From LC029 sp036676475 (lineage in GTDB: Bacteria; Bacillota; Bacilli; Aneurinibacillales; RAOX-1), in contig JAKFCU010000102.1 of the NCBI GenBank assembly GCA_036676475.1, positions 62,001 to 126,000 on the forward strand: a stretch of DNA of 64,000 nucleotides, written 5' to 3'. The translations under genes and the position numbers were made by a program. The notes below the pieces were generated by a model. The model was not told the DNA's origin. It did no database searches and saw only the letters and a program-made list of their open reading frames with translations. Positions 51,391-59,748 of the stretch are shown here, one piece after another. Position 1 is the stretch's first letter. Each line of letters opens with the position of its first letter.

Positions 51391-51936
51391 TCACATTCCC
51401 CCTCCTATCGTACTGAGTGCTGATTCAAATTCTCTTTTTGATATCTGTAGCTGATTCAACCTTTTATGAATTTGTTTAGCATTAGCATATCCAATTCCTA
51501 AAATTTCTCCCAACTTCTGCCGCTTTTCACCGGACGACGCTCCGCCCACCAGACCCGCCTCGATTAAATCGGAAAAGCTAATCTCTTCTTTATACAAATC
51601 CGTCGTTTCTGTACGAACCTCCTGCAAAGCTTTTTGAATCACTTCTACACTCGCATACTCGACCCCTAGATTCCGCTTTCCTCTTCCTTGGTCCCGAGTG
51701 ATAAAAGCATGCTTGCAGCCCGGAATAGCTTGACTAATAATCTTCCGGATCCGCTCTCCCGGGTAATCAGGATCAGTAAAAACAATGACTCCTCTCTTTG
51801 CTTGAGCCCGTTTAATTCGATCCAACACATCCTGCGGGATAGCCGAACCGCCCGTTTCAATTGTATCCGCTTCTACCGCACGTCGAATCGCGATTGTATC
51901 AGACTTTCCCTCAACAACAATCACTTCTTTAATCAT
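51391..51936 (-). CDS. rnmV: Ribonuclease M5
   Basis: 181 aa TOPRIM enzyme: VIVVEGKSDTIAIRRA carries the catalytic Glu near residue 9, and VIVFTDPDYPGERIRK carries the DxD motif. It cleaves 5S rRNA precursor. It abuts ksgA and has a dispersed repeat directly upstream of its ribosome binding site. Confidence 0.96.
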   Translation of the reverse strand: MIKEVIVVEGKSDTIAIRRAVEADTIETGGSAIPQDVLDRIKRAQAKRGVIVFTDPDYPGERIRKIISQAIPGCKHAFITRDQGRGKRNLGVEYASVEVIQKALQEVRTETTDLYKEEISFSDLIEAGLVGGASSGEKRQKLGEILGIGYANAKQIHKRLNQLQISKREFESALSTIGGGM

Positions 51937-51952
51937 ACTTTTCTCCCCTGTT

Positions 51953-52002
51953 ATGCGTAGCTACTGATGTAGCTGTATGCGTATAATACTTTTTGATAAG
52001 TA
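51953..52002. repeat. Dispersed two-hairpin repeat, copy 10 (variant 5' end)
   Basis: AGCTAC-TGAT-GTAGCT, linker TATGCGTATAAT, then ATACTT-N6-AAGTAC. The usual TAAGAA beginning is replaced. It lies between the yabE terminator and rnmV. Confidence 0.85.
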
Positions 52003-52003
52003 C

Positions 52004-52034
52004 GAAAAAACTGTGTTCACGAAGAAACACAGTT
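52004..52034 (-). terminator. yabE terminator
   Basis: The stem AACTGTGTT / AACACAGTT is followed by TTTTTCG on the minus strand. The first arm overlaps the yabE stop codon. Confidence 0.85.
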
Positions 52035-53079
52035 ATTGTGGTTTATTTCTACCAATCACATACACCGCTTTGGACCTTTTCATTCCAAAATTTATGGCCG
52101 ATCGGTCGTCTTCATAGTACACATCAATCTTATTTCCCTTCACAGCTCCACCTGTATCTTCCGCTCGACGAAATCCGATTCCCTCAATATAAACCCATGT
52201 TCCTAATGGAATTATACCAGGGTCAACCGCAATGGTCCGGCCTTCCTCCGCTCTTTTTCCTGATGCGGTAATCCCATATTGGGGATGGTCAGCATTCTTA
52301 CCCGTGTGGGATGCTCCTGCAGAATAGGCTGTCAAGATGACATTACTTAACGTTTTACGTGGGGAAAAAGTGGATCCACCCCGTGATACCGTTAGCATGG
52401 TTCCGATGGCCACCATTCGGTCCTGCTTTCGGCGTATAATTTTCGAATCGATCAGAGATCTTGATTTTTCCTGTCCATTCTCATATACAACTTCAAAACG
52501 TTCAAGAACTTGTCCCTCTTGTCCTTCCTGTAGAACCTTTTTCTGACCTTGAGCTAAGGAATAATCTTTCCTCGTCACCTCATTAAAGGCAACGGTTTGC
52601 TTTTTCTCGACTACTTCCTTTTCTACCCTGATAATGGTGATCTTTTGATTCGGAGCGATAGATGCAGTCACAGCTGGTTCGATGCGATCCCATTCACCTA
52701 ACCGGATATGCTGCTCTTGCAATATAGCTTGTACTGTATGTTGATCGGTTATGATGTCTTGTTGTCTGTCCCCTTCTTGGAGGGCTACCTGCCATCGATC
52801 TTTATAGGTAATTTTGGTGCCTTCCTCAATCTCGTGGCCTTCTTGTGGATTCAAGATGTCATACGAATCCCGTTGTACATTCTGTTGCTGCAGGAATTCC
52901 CCCACTGTCTTTGCCTTGGTTGCAACGACTTTGCTTTCCCCATTGTGTACAAATTCCACTTGCTTTGGTTGGTTAGCCTGGTAAAACCAAATCGATAGAA
53001 CAGTAATGAAAAGTGCGGCTAGGATCCCAACCATGAAAAGATACTTCCGTGATAATAGGAATACTCTTTTTGGATACAT
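52033..53079 (-). CDS. yabE: YabE-like cell-wall protein (DUF348, G5 and 3D domains)
   Basis: 348 aa. One N-terminal transmembrane/signal segment (about 12-31) is followed by two DUF348 repeats (about 40-150), a G5 domain (about 155-230) and a 3D domain (about 250-345). The 3D domain shows VDPGIIPLGTWVYIEG and AEDTGGAVKGNKIDVY with the catalytic aspartates. This resembles resuscitation-promoting/stationary-phase muralytic proteins acting on peptidoglycan. It has its own promoter overlapped by an inverted repeat. Confidence 0.94.
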   Translation of the reverse strand: MYPKRVFLLSRKYLFMVGILAALFITVLSIWFYQANQPKQVEFVHNGESKVVATKAKTVGEFLQQQNVQRDSYDILNPQEGHEIEEGTKITYKDRWQVALQEGDRQQDIITDQHTVQAILQEQHIRLGEWDRIEPAVTASIAPNQKITIIRVEKEVVEKKQTVAFNEVTRKDYSLAQGQKKVLQEGQEGQVLERFEVVYENGQEKSRSLIDSKIIRRKQDRMVAIGTMLTVSRGGSTFSPRKTLSNVILTAYSAGASHTGKNADHPQYGITASGKRAEEGRTIAVDPGIIPLGTWVYIEGIGFRRAEDTGGAVKGNKIDVYYEDDRSAINFGMKRSKAVYVIGRNKPQ

Positions 53080-53111
53080 TTTCCTAAGGTCCTCCTCTTC
53101 AAGCTTTGTTC

Positions 53112-53140
53112 ATTTTAGTTGACAACCCCATTTTTGTCAA
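53112..53140 (-). promoter_or_regulatory. yabE promoter with internal inverted repeat
   Basis: TTGACA (53135-53140), 17 bp, TAAAAT (53112-53117) on the minus strand. TTGACAA-N8-TTGTCAA (53119-53140) forms an inverted repeat over the -35 and spacer, a likely operator. Confidence 0.75.
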
Positions 53141-53178
53141 ATCGAAACAGCTTGGATGACTTCGGTTCTCCGTGAAAT

Positions 53179-53186
53179 TTGTCGAA
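53179..53186 (+). promoter_or_regulatory. Spo0A box upstream of yabE
   Basis: TTGTCGAA, a perfect Spo0A box, about 40 bp upstream of the yabE -35 and near the end of tatD. Confidence 0.5.
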
Positions 53187-53206
53187 AATGTTAAAACACC
53201 TTCCAT

Positions 53207-53974
53207 TTATTTAAGCCTAAATAAATTCATCGCATTATGGTATGTAACCTTTACCAATTCTTCCGTTTCCATCTCTCGTAGCTGCGCTATGGCTTCTGCT
53301 ACATACTTTACATAGCTGCTTTCATTACGTTTCCCTCGAAAAGGCTCAGGAGTAAGATAAGGACAATCAGTTTCCATAAGCAGACGTTCCAGTGGAACTT
53401 GCTTAGCTACTTCCTTTGGCTTTTTTGCATTCTTGAAGGTCACTGGACCCCCGAAAGAGATGTAGAAGTTCATATCTAAGCATTCCTTCGCCATTTCCAG
53501 ACTTCCTGAAAAACAATGCATGATACCTCCCACTTCAGAAGCCTTTTCTTGTCTTAAGATGTCGACAATATCCTGATGAGCTTCACGATCATGAATGATG
53601 ATAGGTAAATTTAATTCCTTAGCCAATTGGATCTGTTGACGAAAGATCTTTTGCTGTACATCCTTCGGTGAGGTATCCCAGTAATAATCTAATCCAATTT
53701 CACCAATCGCTATAACTTTTTCATGCTTACTAAGATCTCTTAGCCAATCAAAATCCTCATCTCTCATATCTTTGGCATCCTGAGGATGCCACCCTACAGC
53801 TGTATAGATAAAATCATACTTTTCCGCTAAGGCCAAGGAGCTGGGAATGGTTTCACGATTAAACCCAACATTCACAATTTTATCCACCCCATTTTCCTTT
53901 GCTCGTCGAATAACTTCATCCTGATCGTCTGCAAACTGCTCGGCATTTAAATGAGCATGTGTGTCGAAAAGCAT
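53207..53974 (-). CDS. tatD: TatD-family metal-dependent deoxyribonuclease
   Basis: 255 aa TIM barrel with LFDTHAHLNAEQF (metal-binding HxH), GEIGLDYYWD, IIIHDREAHQDIVDIL and METDCPYLTPEPFRGKRN. TatD nucleases act as 3'-5' exonucleases in DNA repair. ATG 53974 has AAGGTGG upstream; a longer in-frame reading lacks a site. It lies 103 bases after metG. Confidence 0.95.
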   Translation of the reverse strand: MLFDTHAHLNAEQFADDQDEVIRRAKENGVDKIVNVGFNRETIPSSLALAEKYDFIYTAVGWHPQDAKDMRDEDFDWLRDLSKHEKVIAIGEIGLDYYWDTSPKDVQQKIFRQQIQLAKELNLPIIIHDREAHQDIVDILRQEKASEVGGIMHCFSGSLEMAKECLDMNFYISFGGPVTFKNAKKPKEVAKQVPLERLLMETDCPYLTPEPFRGKRNESSYVKYVAEAIAQLREMETEELVKVTYHNAMNLFRLK

Positions 53975-54077
53975 CGAAGCACCACCTTTTCTCTTGTCAA
54001 AATACGTTGAATAATGTTGGGAAGTTTCCCGTAAAAACAGGAATAGTCTTGCTGAAAGCAAGACATTCCATAATATA

Positions 54078-56072
54078 TTACTTCACTTTTGCACCATTTG
54101 GCATATGGTCAGGCACTGTAGCCAAGGTTAATTGGTCCCCATCAGATGCCGCCAGGATCATACCGTAGGACATTTCTCCCCTTAGCTTGACTGGCTTCAA
54201 ATTAGTTACACAAACTACCTTTTTGCCCTTCAAATCCTCAGGACTGTAATACTTGGCAATACCGGATACGACTTGCCGTTGTTCGTATCCTAAATCTAAC
54301 TGAAGCTTAAGCAGCTTATCTGCTTTAGGCACAGGCTCTGCAGAGATGACTTGAGCCACCCGCAGCTCTACTTTCATGAAATCATCAATGGGGATTTCGT
54401 CTACTTCTGGCGGTGCAGCTTTGACGGCTTCAGCTTGCTCTGTTTTTTGTTTTTTATTTTCCTCTGCTTGCTTTCGAGCAGCCGCGGTATTTTCATCAAT
54501 AGCTATAATTTCAACCTCTAATTCAAGGCGTGGGAACAACATTTCGCTACGATTTACCTTTACCCCGGAAGGTAGTTTGCCCCATTCCTTCGCTTGATCC
54601 CACTGTAAAACAACAGCTTCATCTGTATTTAAACCAAGCTGCTCCCAGATTTTCGCTGGTGCTTTGGTCATAAATGGCTGAAGCATGACAGATATGATGC
54701 GAATGCTTTCGGCCAAGTTATAGAGTACCGTTCCCAAGCGCTCCCGATTGGCCTCATCCTTAGCCAATCCCCACGGGGTCGTTTCATCGATATATTTATT
54801 AGTTTTTCCGACAAGCTCCCAAAGATGTGTCAAAGCGTTACTGAATCTCATTTGATCTAGATGCTGCTCGACTAGCGTTGCCGTCTTACCCGCTAACTGG
54901 ATGAGTTGATCATCATATTCTCCAGGCTGGGTCGGAGCAGGGATTACCCCATCGAAATACTTATCGATCATGGCGGTCGTACGACTGACCAGATTTCCCA
55001 AATCATTAGCCAAGTCAAAGTTCAAACGCTGGATGAAAGCTTCCGGCGTGAAGACTCCGTCTTGCCCAAAGGCGATTTCTCTTAATAAGAAATAACGAAT
55101 GGAATCGGAACCATAACGATCAATAAGGAACTTCGGATCGATCACGTTCCCTTTGGACTTGGACATTTTTCCGTCCGGCATAAGTAACCAGCCATGACCA
55201 AATACCTTCTTTGGAACAGGAACATCCAGTGCCATCAGGATAATAGGCCAATAAATCGTATGGAATCTTAAAATGTCCTTTCCAATCAGTTGAACATCAG
55301 CTGGCCAGTATTTTTGGTACAAATGGTCATCTTCACTCATAAATCCTAATGCAGTAATGTAATTGGCTAAAGCATCAATCCAAACATAGATGACATGCTC
55401 AGGATCATTCGGCACCTTAATTCCCCAGTCAAAAGTGGTACGAGAAACACAGAGATCCTCTAATCCTGGCTTGAGGAAATTATTAACCATTTCATTGCGA
55501 CGGGATTCCGGTTGAATAAACTCAGGGTTCTCCTCAATATATTGCAGCAGACGATTCTGATAGTTGGACATCCGGAAAAAATAGCTCTTTTCTTTTACTA
55601 GATTGACGTCACGCTCACAATCAGGGCATTGGAGTTTTTCCCCTTTTTTTGCCTGACGTTCCGTCCAGAAGGCTTCACAAGGAACACAATAGTATCCCTC
55701 ATATTCACCCAGATAAATATCCCCTTTGTCGTAAAGCTTCTGGAATATTTTTTGAACCACTTCCTTATGACGGTCTTGAGTAGTTCGAATAAAATCATCA
55801 TAAGAAATATCTAATTTATCCCACAAATCTCGAATCCAGCCTACGATCGGATCAATAAATTGGATAGGTTCTAATCCCTCTTCCTCGGCACGGCGCTGCA
55901 GCTTTTGACCATGCTCATCCGTTCCTGTTAAGTAATAGACATCATAACCGCGTAATCTTTTATAGCGTGCCATGGCATCTGAGGCGATTGTCGTGTACGC
56001 ATTTCCAATATGTAATTTATTACTCGGGTAGTAAATAGGCGTTGTAATATAGAAAGTTGGACGGCTTGACAC
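54078..56072 (-). CDS. metG: Methionyl-tRNA synthetase
   Basis: 664 aa. It shows the HIGH-type motif NKLHIGNAYTT near residue 20, zinc-binding CVPCEAF and CPDCERD (about 125-150), and KMSKSKGN near 300. A C-terminal EMAP-II-like tRNA-binding/dimer domain (about 560-664) has VELRVAQVISAEPVPKADKL. A GTG at 56072 follows GGGAGG at eight bases and matches the family N-terminus; the GTG at 56090 would precede that site. The 5' region is AT-rich and shared with abrB; no T-box was seen. Confidence 0.97.
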   Translation of the reverse strand: MSSRPTFYITTPIYYPSNKLHIGNAYTTIASDAMARYKRLRGYDVYYLTGTDEHGQKLQRRAEEEGLEPIQFIDPIVGWIRDLWDKLDISYDDFIRTTQDRHKEVVQKIFQKLYDKGDIYLGEYEGYYCVPCEAFWTERQAKKGEKLQCPDCERDVNLVKEKSYFFRMSNYQNRLLQYIEENPEFIQPESRRNEMVNNFLKPGLEDLCVSRTTFDWGIKVPNDPEHVIYVWIDALANYITALGFMSEDDHLYQKYWPADVQLIGKDILRFHTIYWPIILMALDVPVPKKVFGHGWLLMPDGKMSKSKGNVIDPKFLIDRYGSDSIRYFLLREIAFGQDGVFTPEAFIQRLNFDLANDLGNLVSRTTAMIDKYFDGVIPAPTQPGEYDDQLIQLAGKTATLVEQHLDQMRFSNALTHLWELVGKTNKYIDETTPWGLAKDEANRERLGTVLYNLAESIRIISVMLQPFMTKAPAKIWEQLGLNTDEAVVLQWDQAKEWGKLPSGVKVNRSEMLFPRLELEVEIIAIDENTAAARKQAEENKKQKTEQAEAVKAAPPEVDEIPIDDFMKVELRVAQVISAEPVPKADKLLKLQLDLGYEQRQVVSGIAKYYSPEDLKGKKVVCVTNLKPVKLRGEMSYGMILAASDGDQLTLATVPDHMPNGAKVK

Positions 56073-56194
56073 AGTTTTTTCCTCCCACACAATATTAAAA
56101 AAGCTTCTTTAAAGCAATATTATCTCATCTTAGCCCAAAAATACAAAACTTTACGCAAGAATGTCTATAAATACAATAAATACGAAAATCTCCA

Positions 56195-56213
56195 TGTCGA
56201 ACCCTTTGTCGAA
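56195..56213 (+). promoter_or_regulatory. Pair of Spo0A boxes in the metG-abrB region
   Basis: TGTCGAA (56195-56201) and TTGTCGAA (56206-56213) lie in direct repeat 11-12 bp apart, about 180 bp upstream of the abrB promoter and about 130 bp upstream of metG. The rest of the 56073-56501 gap is AT-rich with the abrB promoter at its right end; a weak metG promoter candidate (TTGTAT-N16-GATAAT) lies near 56110-56140. Confidence 0.55.
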
Positions 56214-56391
56214 ATTTAGATTAAATCATAAATGTCATTTCCAGTTTATTTTCCAAATAAACACTACTAAATTGTAGGATATCATGATTTCGGTTATAGT
56301 CCAACCCCTATTAAATCAATGATTTAAATCATAATACTCCCTTATAATGTAAATAACCTCCTACCTTATTCCAATAAATTGAAAAAATAGG

Positions 56392-56420
56392 TTGACTACA
56401 TTTGGAAGCCCTGGTATTAT
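56392..56420 (+). promoter_or_regulatory. abrB promoter
   Basis: TTGACT (56392-56397), 17 bp, TATTAT (56415-56420), about 80 bases before the ATG. Confidence 0.8.
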
Positions 56421-56435
56421 TATTGTAAGTAAAAT

Positions 56436-56452
56436 TTGTCGAATTTTGACGT
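56436..56452 (+). promoter_or_regulatory. Tandem Spo0A boxes downstream of the abrB start
   Basis: TTGTCGAA (56436-56443) is followed at once by TTTTGACG. This is the same place, just after +1, where Spo0A-P blocks abrB in B. subtilis. Confidence 0.85.
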
Positions 56453-56501
56453 AAATACACTAAAAATAAAAATGGTTATACACTTGGGAGGAGATTATAA
56501 A

Positions 56502-56759
56502 ATGTTGAAATCTACAGGTATTGTACGTAAAGTGGACGAGTTGGGCCGTGTGGTAATCCCAATCGAACTTCGCAGAACATTAGGAATTGGGGAAAAAGAC
56601 GCACTTGAAATCTACGTGGATGGCGAACGCATTATTTTAAAGAAATATGAGCCTGCTTGCATCTTCTGTGGTAACGCGGATTCTGTAAAGCATTTTAAAG
56701 GAAAAGTAATTTGTAGCGACTGTGTTGCTGAGATTCCTATACCAGCAAGCCAGCTTTAA
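56502..56759 (+). CDS. abrB: Transition-state regulator AbrB with a four-cysteine C-terminus
   Basis: 85 aa. The N-terminal swapped-hairpin DNA-binding domain (1-50; KSTGIVRKVDELGRVVIPIE) is nearly identical to AbrB of Bacillus. The C-terminal half differs from B. subtilis: CIFCGN (near 56) and CSDCVAE (near 74) form a likely zinc-binding pair. AbrB represses post-exponential genes, spoVG among them. ATG 56502 has GGGAGGAG upstream; a longer reading would place Spo0A boxes inside coding sequence. It is the only plus-strand gene in the window. Confidence 0.96.
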   Translation: MLKSTGIVRKVDELGRVVIPIELRRTLGIGEKDALEIYVDGERIILKKYEPACIFCGNADSVKHFKGKVICSDCVAEIPIPASQL

Positions 56760-56760
56760 T

Positions 56761-56798
56761 AAATAAAGGCCGTTCCTGTGAGGAATCGGCCTTTATTT
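56761..56798. terminator. Bidirectional terminator between abrB and rsmI
   Basis: The symmetrical stem AAATAAAGGCCG / CGGCCTTTATTT carries A-rich and T-rich flanks on both sides and serves the two convergent genes. Confidence 0.92.
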
Positions 56799-56801
56799 GG
56801 T

Positions 56802-57680
56802 TTAACCATGATACAAATTATAAATTTCCCGCTTGGGAACCTTGCGATCCTCTGCCACCTTTTTGATCGCATCCTTCGAAGCCAGTCCTTCTTGTATGTA
56901 CCGTTCAACATGATCCACCGGGTCTAATTCCTGCCACCATAGCTCCGTAGCCTCCATCGGAGAATCTATCGTATTCCCCTGGAGAACAACTGAAAATTCT
57001 CCTCTGATCTGGTCCTGCTGATTCAAGTGCTCCAGAACTTCTTCCAAGCTCCCGCGTATCCATTCCTCATATTTCTTGGTCAATTCCCGGGCCAGGCAAA
57101 TTTCCCTGTTACCTAAGACCTCTTTCACTTCCTTCAGTGTTTTCCCAATCCGATGCGGAGATTCATAAAAGATAATCGTCTCCGGATAGGGTTTAATGCG
57201 GTTTAACTCAGCATGTAATCCTTTCTTTTCGCGTGGGAGAAAACCAACAAACATGAATTTATCAGTTGGCAACCCGGATGCAATCAATGCACTTAAGGCC
57301 GCATTGGCTCCAGGAATAGGAATAACTGGGATATGCAAAGCTGTCGCCTCTCGCACCAATTCATAGCCAGGATCGGAAATGGCAGGCATTCCAGCATCAC
57401 TGACCAGGGCAATCTTCTTTCCCTCTTGTAACCATTGGATCAAACCCTTGATGCTCATTTCCTTATTATGCTCATGGTGACTCACTAATTTAGCTTCAAT
57501 TTGAAAATGGGTCAATAGCTTACGAGTTTGTCTTGTATCCTCTGCCGCGATGACATCGACCATTTTTAAAATATCTAACGCTCTCACCGTGATATCTTGA
57601 AGGTTACCAATCGGAGTAGATACCAAAAAAAGCTCGCCTTCCGTTTCATGATTTCCTGAAAAGCTAGACTGGACAAACAT
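56802..57680 (-). CDS. rsmI: 16S rRNA (cytidine1402-2'-O)-methyltransferase
   Basis: 292 aa, tetrapyrrole-methylase fold. It contains LFLVSTPIGNLQDITVRAL near the N-terminus, AAEDTRQTRKLL, VSDAGMPAISDPGYELV and FYESPHRIGKTL. It methylates C1402 of 16S rRNA. The start ATG 57680 shares the sequence TAATG with the stop of the upstream methylase gene, so translation is coupled. Confidence 0.95.
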   Translation of the reverse strand: MFVQSSFSGNHETEGELFLVSTPIGNLQDITVRALDILKMVDVIAAEDTRQTRKLLTHFQIEAKLVSHHEHNKEMSIKGLIQWLQEGKKIALVSDAGMPAISDPGYELVREATALHIPVIPIPGANAALSALIASGLPTDKFMFVGFLPREKKGLHAELNRIKPYPETIIFYESPHRIGKTLKEVKEVLGNREICLARELTKKYEEWIRGSLEEVLEHLNQQDQIRGEFSVVLQGNTIDSPMEATELWWQELDPVDHVERYIQEGLASKDAIKKVAEDRKVPKREIYNLYHG

Positions 57681-58432
57681 TATGCGTGATTCCCCTCCCC
57701 ATAATAAATTTCCATAAGCTCCGGACAATAGGAACCATTGGCATCATATACAATCAACGGCGGAAGCACCTTCATTTCCGGCTTGCCATCACGAATTCCC
57801 TCTATTAATACCATATTGGCTTCTGCGCCCTGCTTTGGGTAGACAAAACGGACTTTCTTCGGTTCCACACGATATTTACGCATGAAATCAATTAAATCGA
57901 CCAATCGGGAAGGTCGGTGGACCAGAGCCACTTTTCCACCAGACCGAGTCAGGCAGGCACTCACTCGAATGACATCTTCCAAGGTGCAGTATATTTCATG
58001 TCGGGCAATCGCTATATGCTGATTGAGGTTCTGGTCTCCGGTATTACCAATCATATATGGAGGATTACAAGTGACCACATCATACTGGCCGTGACCAAAC
58101 TGCTCGGGGGCATTCTTCAAATCCCCATGATGGACCACCAACTGATTGGTTAAATCATTTAATTGAACATTGCGGACAGCCATATCAAATAAACGTTCCT
58201 GGATCTCGATGGATTCTATTTTTGCTTTAGAACGGGTCGACATTAAAATGGGAATAACTCCATTTCCCGTACATAAATCCATAATCCTCCCTTTTTGGAT
58301 GGGCAAAGATACAAAACGGGCTAATAGTACAGCATCCATAGAAAAACAGAACACTTCATTGCTCTGAATAATTTTAAGATCATGGGTTAATAAGTCATCG
58401 ATTCGCTCGCTTGGGTGCAACACTACTTCCAT
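57680..58432 (-). CDS. yabB: tRNA1(Val) A37 N6-methyltransferase-like protein (YabB/TrmN6)
   Basis: 250 aa class I methyltransferase with the SAM loop MDLCTGNGVIPILMS near residue 50 and the N6-adenine motif TCNPPYMIGN near 122. Homologues modify adenine in tRNA; the exact target here is not proven. In B. subtilis a GIY-YIG gene (yazA) lies between this gene and rsmI; here they overlap directly and yazA is absent. The start is one of two in-frame ATGs (58432 chosen, 58444 possible). Confidence 0.9.
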   Translation of the reverse strand: MEVVLHPSERIDDLLTHDLKIIQSNEVFCFSMDAVLLARFVSLPIQKGRIMDLCTGNGVIPILMSTRSKAKIESIEIQERLFDMAVRNVQLNDLTNQLVVHHGDLKNAPEQFGHGQYDVVTCNPPYMIGNTGDQNLNQHIAIARHEIYCTLEDVIRVSACLTRSGGKVALVHRPSRLVDLIDFMRKYRVEPKKVRFVYPKQGAEANMVLIEGIRDGKPEMKVLPPLIVYDANGSYCPELMEIYYGEGNHA

Positions 58433-58515
58433 ATCATTAAACATCCTTTCCGATAATTGCAGCCCTTATCATACCATTTTTCCCTGAGAATCCGAAAGAA
58501 TGAGCATCATGGCGT

Positions 58516-58555
58516 AAAAAATAAACCCACCTCACATCAGACTGTGTGGTGGGTT
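58516..58555 (-). terminator. yabA terminator
   Basis: The stem AACCCACCACACA / TGTGAGGTGGGTT is followed by TATTTTTT on the minus strand, just past the yabA stop. Confidence 0.9.
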
Positions 58556-58562
58556 TTCTATT

Positions 58563-58913
58563 TCATTTATGCAAAAAGGAAAGGCAAAAGAGGCAATCCC
58601 CTTCTTTTCTTAAGCTGCCAAAATGCAAATTGCATATATGGAAGCCTTCTTGATACAGCCTTGCAAGGTTATCGTACCCTTCCCCTATCGCTGTTTTCTG
58701 TTTTTCTTCCGCTTTCCCTTCCTTCTCTGTTGGCACTTCAACCGTGTTCATTCGCTCTAATTGCAAACGCAGGTGCTGGTTTTCTATGGTGAGGTTCTTA
58801 TTCTCCTCCAGCAATTCCACTACTTTCTCTCTTAAACTGCTCATTTCCTTCAGCAGTTTAATCATTTGCTCTTCCATATTGGTGGCCTGCAGAAATACCT
58901 TCTGATTATCCAT
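58563..58913 (-). CDS. yabA: Replication initiation control protein YabA
   Basis: 116 aa. An N-terminal leucine-rich coiled coil (about 10-60) is joined by a charged linker to the zinc-binding C-terminal domain DIGEGYDNL-type core and HICNLHFGSLRKEGDCLFC. YabA bridges DnaA and DnaN to limit re-initiation at oriC. It follows ricT by 19 bases. Confidence 0.95.
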   Translation of the reverse strand: MDNQKVFLQATNMEEQMIKLLKEMSSLREKVVELLEENKNLTIENQHLRLQLERMNTVEVPTEKEGKAEEKQKTAIGEGYDNLARLYQEGFHICNLHFGSLRKEGDCLFCLSFLHK

Positions 58914-58932
58914 ACCCTCACCCCGACGAGAC

Positions 58933-59748
58933 CTAATTCACCTTCTCCATCTCTGAAATTTCCTCTAGAGAGAATTCCACCATTCCATGCTCAGGTAAAT
59001 CTACTTGCACGAGCCTTCCTAGAATGTTCAATCCGACCACTTTTCCACTACCCATCGGAGTCGATACTTGATGCCCAATTTCCGGTAGCAGCTCCTTGGC
59101 ACTTTCATAATTATCATTCTCGTATTTTAGGCAGCACATGAGACGACCGCATAAACCAGAAATTTTCACTGGATTTAAGGAGAGGTTCTGGTCCTTCGCC
59201 ATTTTTATCGAAACCGGCTCAAAATCACCCAAGAAAGTTGAGCAACAGAGAATTCGGCCGCAGGGACCAATTCCCCCCAGCATCTTCGCTTCGTCTCGAA
59301 CTCCAATTTGCCGAAGTTCAATGCGAGTACGGAAGACAAAGGCAAGATCCTTCACCAACTCCCTAAAATCTACGCGGCCCTCAGCTGTAAAGTAGAATAT
59401 AATTTTATTTCGATCAAAGGTGTACTCTACATCAATCAGCTTCATCTCTAACTCATGTTGAACAATCTTTTCCTGGCAAACAGACATCGCTTCAGCAGCC
59501 ATTTTTTTATTGGACTCCACTTGTTCAGAGTCTTCTATCGCGGCTAAGCGAATGACCTTTTTTAAAGGAAATACGACATCGCTCTCAGCAACTAACTTGC
59601 GGCCAATGACAACTTGTCCATATTCAACCCCACGCGCGGTTTCTACGATAGCATATTCATTCTTTTCTATCGCTAGATCACTGGGATCAAAGTAATATAT
59701 TTTCCCCGCTTTCTTAAAGCGGATGCCTACAACCTCGACCAAACTCAC
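58933..59748 (-). CDS. ricT: RicT/YaaT (PSP1-domain) regulatory protein
   Basis: 271 aa. It shows VEYGQVVIGRKLV, DFRELVKDLAFVFRTRIELR, the Cys-rich GIGPCGRILCCSTFLGDF (near residues 155-175) and ISGLCGRLMCCLKYE. With RicA and RicF it forms a complex carrying Fe-S clusters that aids RNase Y-dependent mRNA maturation and sporulation. It overlaps holB by four bases. Confidence 0.95.
   Translation of the reverse strand: MSLVEVVGIRFKKAGKIYYFDPSDLAIEKNEYAIVETARGVEYGQVVIGRKLVAESDVVFPLKKVIRLAAIEDSEQVESNKKMAAEAMSVCQEKIVQHELEMKLIDVEYTFDRNKIIFYFTAEGRVDFRELVKDLAFVFRTRIELRQIGVRDEAKMLGGIGPCGRILCCSTFLGDFEPVSIKMAKDQNLSLNPVKISGLCGRLMCCLKYENDNYESAKELLPEIGHQVSTPMGSGKVVGLNILGRLVQVDLPEHGMVEFSLEEISEMEKVN

Noticed and set aside
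56073..56391. T-box or SAM riboswitch for metG; also T-boxes for lysS and cysK
   Set aside because: No T-box sequence, specifier stem or riboswitch core could be recognised in these leaders.
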